Positions 39,614 through 44,671 of a DNA stretch of 44,671 bases are shown piece by piece. Location of the stretch: NCBI GenBank assembly GCA_020161655.1, contig JAIUPC010000021.1, positions 1 to 44,671 on the forward strand, written 5' to 3'. Positions within the stretch are counted from its first letter, which is position 1. Every line of letters starts with the position of its first letter. The notes under the pieces were generated by a model. That model worked only from the letters and a program-made list of their open reading frames with translations. It was not told the origin of the DNA and made no database searches. The position numbers were made by a program, and so were the translations under genes. The stretch comes from Pseudomonadota bacterium (GTDB lineage: Bacteria; Pseudomonadota; Alphaproteobacteria; Rhodobacterales; Rhodobacteraceae).

Positions 39614-40531
39614 GTGAATTTCTCAGCAGACAGCGCCGCATCCGCTGAGCTATCCGTCATAATTCCATCGGTCAACAGCTATGACGACCTCGATGGCTGC
39701 CTGAAGGCGCTGGAAACCGGGCAGGATGCGCGGCTTGAAATCATCGTCGCCGACCGCCTCGGCGAACAGGTCCGCCACTTCATCCGCCGGGAACACCCCG
39801 GCGTCACGGTGATCGCTGTGGCGCCGGACACCAGCATCCCCCGGATGCGCGCCATCGCCATCGGGAAGGCCTCGGCCCCCGCCGTCGCGGTGATCGAGGA
39901 CCATGTGATCGTGCCGAAAGGATGGGCGCGGGCGATGCTCGACGCCCTGGCGACGGCGGGCGAGGCGGTCGGCGGCACGGTCGACAACGCCGCGACCGGC
40001 ACCTGGGTCGACTGGTCCGCCTTCCTTTGCGAATACAGTTCCACCCTGCCGCCTCTGCCAGAGGGACCTGCCGATTGGTTGCCGGGCAACAACGTGATCT
40101 ACAGGGCCGAGACGTTGCGCCGGCTTGCCCCCGTCCTCGACGAGGACAAGTGGGAGAACCGGCTGCACGACGCGATCCGCGGCGCCGGCGGAACGCTGAC
40201 CCGGCGGCCCGAAATCGTCGTCGGCCACAAGATGCACTACAGCTTCGGCCTCTACATGTCGCAGCGCTACCTCTACTCGCGCAGCTATGCCGGGGCGAAG
40301 TCCGGGAACATGCCGTTGTCGCGGCGGCTGCCAATCGGCCTTGCCGCCCTCGTGTTGCTGCCGCCGATGATGTTTCTGCGCACGATCCGCAACGTGCGCA
40401 CCAAAGGCCGCTACCAGCGCGAACTGCTGCGGGCGCTGCCGCTCCTCGTTCCCTTCTGCCTTGCATGGGGCGCGGGCGAGGCGTTCGGCTACCTTTTCGG
40501 TCCCGGCAAGGCGCTGAGCCGGGTGCGCTGA
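39614..40531 (+). CDS. GT2-like glycosyltransferase (paralog 4), divergent
   Basis: A 305-residue protein with a clear GT-A start LSVIIPSVNSYDDLDGCLKA, DTSIPRMRAIAIGKA, VAVIEDHVIVPKGWARAM with the acidic pair Glu-Asp, and ADWLPGNNVIYRAETLRR. The basic motif QRYLYSRSYAGAK and the tail CLAWGAGEAFGYLFGPGKA follow. It seems the best-preserved of the four paralogs. GTG 39614 has AAGGGG six bases upstream and is preferred; ATG 39581 adds 11 residues. It converges with the methyltransferase at 40543 (11-bp gap). Confidence 0.8.
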   Translation: MNFSADSAASAELSVIIPSVNSYDDLDGCLKALETGQDARLEIIVADRLGEQVRHFIRREHPGVTVIAVAPDTSIPRMRAIAIGKASAPAVAVIEDHVIVPKGWARAMLDALATAGEAVGGTVDNAATGTWVDWSAFLCEYSSTLPPLPEGPADWLPGNNVIYRAETLRRLAPVLDEDKWENRLHDAIRGAGGTLTRRPEIVVGHKMHYSFGLYMSQRYLYSRSYAGAKSGNMPLSRRLPIGLAALVLLPPMMFLRTIRNVRTKGRYQRELLRALPLLVPFCLAWGAGEAFGYLFGPGKALSRVR

Positions 40532-40542
40532 GCCGAGGGCGC

Positions 40543-41466
40543 TCAAGGCTTCCGCGCTGTCACGATTCCGGCGCCGATCCGGTAGACCAGGCGACCGCCC
40601 TGGCGAAGAACCTTGCCGCAATCTTCCCAATAGGCAGCCTTGAGCCGGCCAAGCTCTTCCGGCGTTGCCCGCGCCATGAACTTGCGGGACCAGGTCGACA
40701 GGGTCGTCTCGAGTGTCCAGAATTCCTCGACCGTGGGGATCACGAACTGCCGGCCCGTCCAGTCGCTCGCCAGATCGGTGAAGCCCGCCGCGCCGATCAT
40801 TCGCTTCAGCCGCGACACCGGATTGCGGACTTCGGAGGCCCAGGTCGCGATCATCTCCTCGTCGGTGGTGTGCAGATGCTCCCGCACATGGTTGACAAGA
40901 TTGCCAGCGGCGCTCCGCTCCAGACCGCGGCGTCGCGCCAGAAGCGCAGTGGCGTGCGACGCGGCCCGCGCGGCACCGGCGGCCGACAGCAGCGGCGGAC
41001 CGCTGCCGATCGCGACGGCAATAACTCCGCCGGGAGCAAGCATGCGAAACGCCTCGACGGCCGCGCTGTCGGGATCGGGAAAGTGGCTGTAGGCGTAAAG
41101 CGACACATAGGCGTCTGCGGACCCTGCGGGTAGCCCCGTCGCCGAGGCATCGCCCTTCACAAAGCTGACCCGGCTGTCCAGCCCGGCGGACCGCGCCCGC
41201 TCCCGCGCTGTCTTCAGCATTCCATCGGACAGGTCTATCCCGACCACCTTCGTCTCTGGCCCCGCGGCCGCGGCGGCGCGTGCGACAATTCCGGTGCCAC
41301 AGCCCATGTCGTAGATCAGCTTTCGCTTGGCAGGCGCCACGGCGCGGGCAAGGGCCTCGGCCACCGGGAGGGTGTAGCGGTCGGCAAGATCGTCGAATGC
41401 TCCGGCTACATCATCGTAGCTTTCGGCGTCGCGCTGCTTGTAGTCGGCATCGGGCATGGTCTTCAT
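40543..41466 (-). CDS. Class I SAM methyltransferase (UbiE-like fold)
   Basis: A 307-residue protein without a zinc ribbon: AGAFDDLADRYTLPVAEAL, SAM motif IYDMGCGTGIVARA, VVGIDLSDGMLKTA, FVKGDASATGLPAG and APGGVIAVAIGSG. The C-terminal part (about 180-300) is longer than usual, with WTGRQFVIPTVEEFW. It may methylate a sugar or a lipid carrier, but a quinone-type substrate is possible. It is coupled to the Gfo oxidoreductase upstream (ATGA, 41463-41466). Confidence 0.8.
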   Translation of the reverse strand: MKTMPDADYKQRDAESYDDVAGAFDDLADRYTLPVAEALARAVAPAKRKLIYDMGCGTGIVARAAAAAGPETKVVGIDLSDGMLKTARERARSAGLDSRVSFVKGDASATGLPAGSADAYVSLYAYSHFPDPDSAAVEAFRMLAPGGVIAVAIGSGPPLLSAAGAARAASHATALLARRRGLERSAAGNLVNHVREHLHTTDEEMIATWASEVRNPVSRLKRMIGAAGFTDLASDWTGRQFVIPTVEEFWTLETTLSTWSRKFMARATPEELGRLKAAYWEDCGKVLRQGGRLVYRIGAGIVTARKP

Positions 41467-42551
41467 CCTTGCATTGCTTTGTCGCGAGGCGGCAGGACAT
41501 CCAGTGGAAGACGCACGCCGCCTGCGTCGCTCGAGTCGTAGGCGGCCAGCATCAGCGCCAGGGTGTTGATGTTGTCGGCTGCGTCGCAGGGCGGGGTTCC
41601 GCCTGTCCGCAGCGCCGCGACCATCCTGCCGAGGAGCTTTGCCGTGGAATGCGGAAAGAGGTCGCCGGGATCCGTCGCCAGCTTGCGCCGCCGGTTGCCT
41701 TTCAGCAGATGGGCCGAGGCGCTGGGTGCAAGATCAAGCTGCACAAACGGCTTGCGCGCGCCGCCCCGGATTCCGAAGGCAAGCTGGGCCTGCCCGCCAA
41801 GCCGTGTCTCGACGCAGGCCTGCGTTCCGTCAAGGCGGATGTCGAGATAGCGATGCGGTCCGCGCGACAGCCGATCGAGCGTGATGTGGGCCACGCGGTC
41901 GCCCGAAAACTCGAGCTGTATCAGGTTCAGGTAGTCCGGCCCGCCCGGACGGTCCGGCTTTGGCATCCGGGCCGATATCGCCCATGGCTCTTCGCCGAAG
42001 AAATAGCGGCAAAGGTCGAGCGCATGGGTTCCGAACTCAAAACAGGTGCGTCGTTTGCTCGCGCCACGCCAGCCCTCTTCGGTCGCTTCGGTCACGAAGA
42101 ATGTCTGGTTGATCGAGATGAAGAGCAGGTCGCCGAAATCCGTCGAGCCGATCGCGTTCCGCGCCGCCTCGTGCACATTCATGAAGCGGAACTCGTTGTT
42201 GACGACCACGTGTCGGCCGGCCGCCCTCGCCCTCGCAATCACGGTCCGGCCCTCGTCCATCGTCAGGACAAAGGGCTTCTCGCAGAAGACATGCGCGCCG
42301 CGCTCCAGCGCATCGAGGGTAAGTGCATAGTGGCTGTCGGGCGGCGTCACGATGGCGATGATGTCGGGCCTCGTGGCCGACCAGAGTTCGGCGGTGCTGC
42401 GGAACACCGGAAACGGAAACGCCGCCGGATCGGCGACGGGGTCGACCCCGCCGACGATGTCCAGGCTGCCGACCTTGCGGATGGCCGGCAGATGGATGTT
42501 GTGCGCCGCCGCGCCCAGTCCGATCACCGCGATTTTCAGCCTTGCCGTCAT
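41463..42551 (-). CDS. Gfo/Idh/MocA-family oxidoreductase (third)
   Basis: A 362-residue protein: Rossmann start IAVIGLGAAAHNIHLPAI, IVTPPDSHYALTLDAL and VFCEKPFVLT, then the C-terminal domain with NNEFRFMNVHEAARNAIG and FEFGTHALDLCRYFFG carrying the usual His/Asp pair. A sugar dehydrogenase/reductase role is inferred from the cluster. ATG 42551 starts the protein; the longer frame from 42608 overlaps the upstream PepSY gene and lacks similarity. It follows the PepSY gene by 10 bases and may be cotranscribed with it. Confidence 0.87.
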   Translation of the reverse strand: MTARLKIAVIGLGAAAHNIHLPAIRKVGSLDIVGGVDPVADPAAFPFPVFRSTAELWSATRPDIIAIVTPPDSHYALTLDALERGAHVFCEKPFVLTMDEGRTVIARARAAGRHVVVNNEFRFMNVHEAARNAIGSTDFGDLLFISINQTFFVTEATEEGWRGASKRRTCFEFGTHALDLCRYFFGEEPWAISARMPKPDRPGGPDYLNLIQLEFSGDRVAHITLDRLSRGPHRYLDIRLDGTQACVETRLGGQAQLAFGIRGGARKPFVQLDLAPSASAHLLKGNRRRKLATDPGDLFPHSTAKLLGRMVAALRTGGTPPCDAADNINTLALMLAAYDSSDAGGVRLPLDVLPPRDKAMQG

Positions 42552-42561
42552 GTCCACTGCC

Positions 42562-43746
42562 TCAGAGCCTTCCCGCCGCCAGGACCAGCGCCAGAACCGC
42601 AGCGCCAATGCCGATCCAGTTGCCGATCCCGGAACCCTTGAAATAATGGCCCCAGCCGGAGCGCGCCGGCCGTCCGCGAACCTTGAATTCCTTGGTCAGC
42701 CGCTCGGCGCAGATCATTGCGCCCAGAATGCCAAGCGCCGCAAGGCCAAGGCCGAAGGCGAGCCAGAGCAGCCGTGTGGGCAGGCCAAGAGCCGTACCAT
42801 AATGCAGCACCCGCACCGCTTCGAACAGCCGCAGCCTGCCGCCCATCGCGGCAGCGGGATGGGTCATCATCAGGGTCATGTTGGCGGTGTCGGAATAGCC
42901 GACGCTGGCGGTCGGGCGCACAAGGACTGTGTCGTCGGCGCCGCGCACGGCAACCGGCTTGCCGGGGCCGTTGGGAAAGGTCACTTCGCTGACGACGATG
43001 CCGGGCAGCGCGCTTCGGGTCTGTTCGACGATGCGGTCGAGGCTCTTGCCGTCGAATCCGTCAGGCAGTGGCGTAGACCCTGCCGCCTCTACCTTGGGGG
43101 CCATCATCATAGGCGGGCCGAGCCCGACCATCTCGCTCAGGAAGACTGCCGAGGTCGCTATGGTGATTATCAGAAACGGCAGCGACCACACCGCCGTCAG
43201 GCGGTGAAGATCGCTCAGCATGGCGCGCCTGCTGCCTGAGAAGCGGGGTTTCCGGAAGTAGCCGGTCCAGAACCGGCGGTAGAGCAGCACCCCGGCGATC
43301 ACGGTGGCGCCGAGGGGCAGGCTCAATGCTGAAACTGCGATCATGACGGTCGTGCGCTCGGTCGAAAGCGAACGGTGCAGTTCCCGCAGCACCTGACGGA
43401 CGGTCACGGCGGCGCCCGTGCCGGTGACGGAGCCGGAGTACGGGTCCACCCAGACGAATACCGCGCTGCGATCGGGTTTCACGAGACGCAGGCGGTCGGC
43501 GTAACCCGCTCCGGGGAAACGTATAAGCACGTCGGGCCGCGCCTCGGGCATGGCGGCTGTCGCGGCATCGAAGCTGCGGCCGAGCGGCCCTTTGCCGGCC
43601 TTTCCCGGCTCGACCCGCATTGCAGGCGTCGTGAGCCAGTCGATTTCGTCCGCGAAGACCGACAGGGACCCCGTGATCGCGAGAAAGATGATCGCCACGG
43701 AAAAGAACAGGCCGAGGAAACTGTGGATCCGTCGCGCCGACATCAT
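42562..43746 (-). CDS. PepSY-associated TM protein (PepSY_TM family)
   Basis: A 394-residue membrane protein: helix 1 IHSFLGLFFSVAIIFLAITG, a periplasmic PepSY-type part with GSVTGTGAAVTVRQVL, ELHRSLSTERTTVMIAVSAL, DLHRLTAVWSLPFLIITIAT, VLHYGTALGLPTRLLWLAFG and a last C-terminal helix. The His residues near helix starts (HxxxL, H in LHR) are typical of these heme-like or reductase-type proteins. Homologues are often associated with siderophore or iron uptake (PiuB-like). No TonB receptor is visible in the window, so the connection to the polysaccharide genes may be accidental. Confidence 0.8.
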   Translation of the reverse strand: MMSARRIHSFLGLFFSVAIIFLAITGSLSVFADEIDWLTTPAMRVEPGKAGKGPLGRSFDAATAAMPEARPDVLIRFPGAGYADRLRLVKPDRSAVFVWVDPYSGSVTGTGAAVTVRQVLRELHRSLSTERTTVMIAVSALSLPLGATVIAGVLLYRRFWTGYFRKPRFSGSRRAMLSDLHRLTAVWSLPFLIITIATSAVFLSEMVGLGPPMMMAPKVEAAGSTPLPDGFDGKSLDRIVEQTRSALPGIVVSEVTFPNGPGKPVAVRGADDTVLVRPTASVGYSDTANMTLMMTHPAAAMGGRLRLFEAVRVLHYGTALGLPTRLLWLAFGLGLAALGILGAMICAERLTKEFKVRGRPARSGWGHYFKGSGIGNWIGIGAAVLALVLAAGRL

Positions 43747-43821
43747 GATTGACCGCCCGCGCCGCGGGAACGCCGTCGCGCGCTGACTGCAGGAAGCTCC
43801 GCCCGGATTCCGGTCTGATGT

Positions 43822-44671
43822 TCACGTCGCATGGAGTGTTCCCTGCCGCCGCGCGGACCGCATGGCCCAGAGGACCGAGGCGCCGAACATGGCGGCGACC
43901 GGCCAGAGCCAGGCCACGCGGCTGCCGTAGCGGTGCGCCGGTTGCGACAGCCCGCCGCAGATGGCGGCGTTGGCAAGAATGCCGAGCAGCACGAAGCCGA
44001 TGAAAATGGCGACGGGGCGCGGCAGCCGCCGGCTGGCGAGAAGCCCCACGGCAATCGCCGCCGAAACAGCGTAGAGAACCATTTGCACGGCGTCGGCGAA
44101 GGGCAGCCAGCCGGTCCAGGCGGTCAGGCGGCCATGGCCCGACCCGGTGAAGGCAAAGCCCGGCAGGCCTTGCGTCCGCTCCACGACCTGGTCGGTCTGA
44201 AGCGTCATGCCGACGCTGTTGAAAGCAAGCTGGCGGAACACGTTGCGCAGGAAGGCGCCGGCGCTTTCGAAAGGCCGGTCGCTGACGACGCGGAGGAAGA
44301 AGGCGAACTGCCCCTGCGCCACCGCGATCTGCTGATCCGGCGGCAGCAGATACCACGACCCGATGCGGGGGTTCCGCGCGAAGGAGATGTTCGAGGCGCT
44401 CAGGCGGGCCGGATCGTCCGAGAGGAGCAGTTTCTCATAAAGCGGGCAGATCGGCTCCGCTGTGTCGGGGCAGTTGTCGGCAAGATAGTTATAGCCGGGC
44501 CCGTCCTGTATCAGGCGGGCAACGAGGAAAGGCCGGTAGATCACCTCGGCACCACGGGATTCGCGCGCGGTGACCCTGAGAAGGCCCTGTTCGGCGACCC
44601 CGGCCCCGACCACCACCAATATCGCGAGCGGTGCGACCCAGCGCCGCTCCCCTCCCTGGAAGACCGCGAAG
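43822..44671 (-). CDS. Unidentified polytopic membrane protein, 5' end beyond the window
   Basis: The frame is open to the right edge. Its start here contains a hydrophobic part WVAPLAILVVVGAGVAEQG, then a polar periplasmic region of about 120 residues with CPDTAEPICPLYEKLL and RNPRIGSWYLLPPDQQIA, then at least four hydrophobic segments (AVQMVLYAVSAAIAVGLLAS, VAIFIGFVLLGILANAAICG, VAWLWPVAAMFGASVLWAM). The pattern helix-long periplasmic domain-helices is seen in uncharacterised polysaccharide or cell-envelope proteins; a glycosyltransferase or polymerase role is possible but not shown. A start at TTG 44619 would truncate it, so it most likely starts outside the window. The 75-bp gap to the PepSY gene holds no feature I can name. 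Confidence 0.6.
   Translation of the reverse strand, partial: FAVFQGGERRWVAPLAILVVVGAGVAEQGLLRVTARESRGAEVIYRPFLVARLIQDGPGYNYLADNCPDTAEPICPLYEKLLLSDDPARLSASNISFARNPRIGSWYLLPPDQQIAVAQGQFAFFLRVVSDRPFESAGAFLRNVFRQLAFNSVGMTLQTDQVVERTQGLPGFAFTGSGHGRLTAWTGWLPFADAVQMVLYAVSAAIAVGLLASRRLPRPVAIFIGFVLLGILANAAICGGLSQPAHRYGSRVAWLWPVAAMFGASVLWAMRSARRQGTLHAT

Noticed and set aside
1-44671. tRNA, rRNA, CRISPR, transposase or replication genes
   Set aside because: None could be recognised by reading; no regularly spaced repeats, no tRNA-like cloverleaf end, no transposase motif.

Overview
The window looks like a GC-rich alphaproteobacterium, most probably of the order Rhodobacterales. This rests on the codon bias, on the protein families (PCu(A)C/SCO pairs, E. 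coli-type MntR, Tat-dependent oxidases, ZIP with a multicopper oxidase) and on the absence of Gram-positive or enterobacterial signatures. It has two parts: a metal-homeostasis island (about 1-28.6 kb) and a surface-polysaccharide cluster (about 28.9-42.5 kb) followed by a PepSY membrane protein and an unidentified membrane protein cut by the right edge. I saw no rRNA, tRNA, CRISPR array or intact transposase.

Metal island. The left edge holds the tail of an unidentified gene and a histidine kinase core without sensor or HAMP region. Next comes a small plus-strand group: a His-rich membrane-anchored protein, a HupE/UreJ-like permease and a coupled membrane-anchored partner. The minus strand then carries a complete nikABCDE nickel importer operon (9249 to 3843) ending in a HutC-type GntR regulator. 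Beside it (9.4-11.4 kb) is a decayed patch: a multicopper oxidase pseudogene with several lesions and a TlpA-type thioredoxin remnant. From 14738 down to 11431 runs sco-pcuAC-sco-M23-DUF411, a copper delivery/handling operon behind a MerR-type promoter. Between 16.1 and 19.4 kb a lipoprotein, a ZIP transporter and an intact Tat-exported multicopper oxidase stand opposite mntR, suggesting manganese control. From 25321 to 19445 a tightly overlapping seven-gene operon encodes a Zn/Cd/Pb P-type ATPase, an isoprenylcysteine methyltransferase-like protein, a CDF exporter, a zf-TFIIB protein, LspA, DsbB and DsbA. It is read from a MerR-type promoter shared with a divergent merR gene. A CsoR/RcnR repressor, an NreB-like exporter and a YqaA protein (28537 to 26524) form a nickel/cobalt efflux unit with a palindromic operator. 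Nickel import, nickel export, copper delivery, Mn uptake and Zn/Cd export thus sit together.

Polysaccharide cluster. Plus strand: a polysialyltransferase-like glycosyltransferase, a zinc-ribbon methyltransferase and a Wzx-type flippase. Minus strand, 39420 to 32578: seven translationally coupled genes (oxidoreductase, GT2, GT4, GT2, zinc-ribbon methyltransferase, oxidoreductase, GT2). A fourth GT2 is divergent at 39614, and a methyltransferase plus a third Gfo/Idh/MocA oxidoreductase follow. The four GT2 proteins look like one paralogous family with a shared hydrophobic tail signature, and two have lost the acidic pair at the expected catalytic position. No Wzy polymerase is recognisable, though the protein cut by the right edge could be an unrecognised membrane component.

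The most unusual items are the GT2/Gfo/methyltransferase paralog array, the extended metal operon that also carries lspA-dsbB-dsbA, and the second MerR-type box in front of the SCO operon, which may tie copper delivery to the same or a related regulator.
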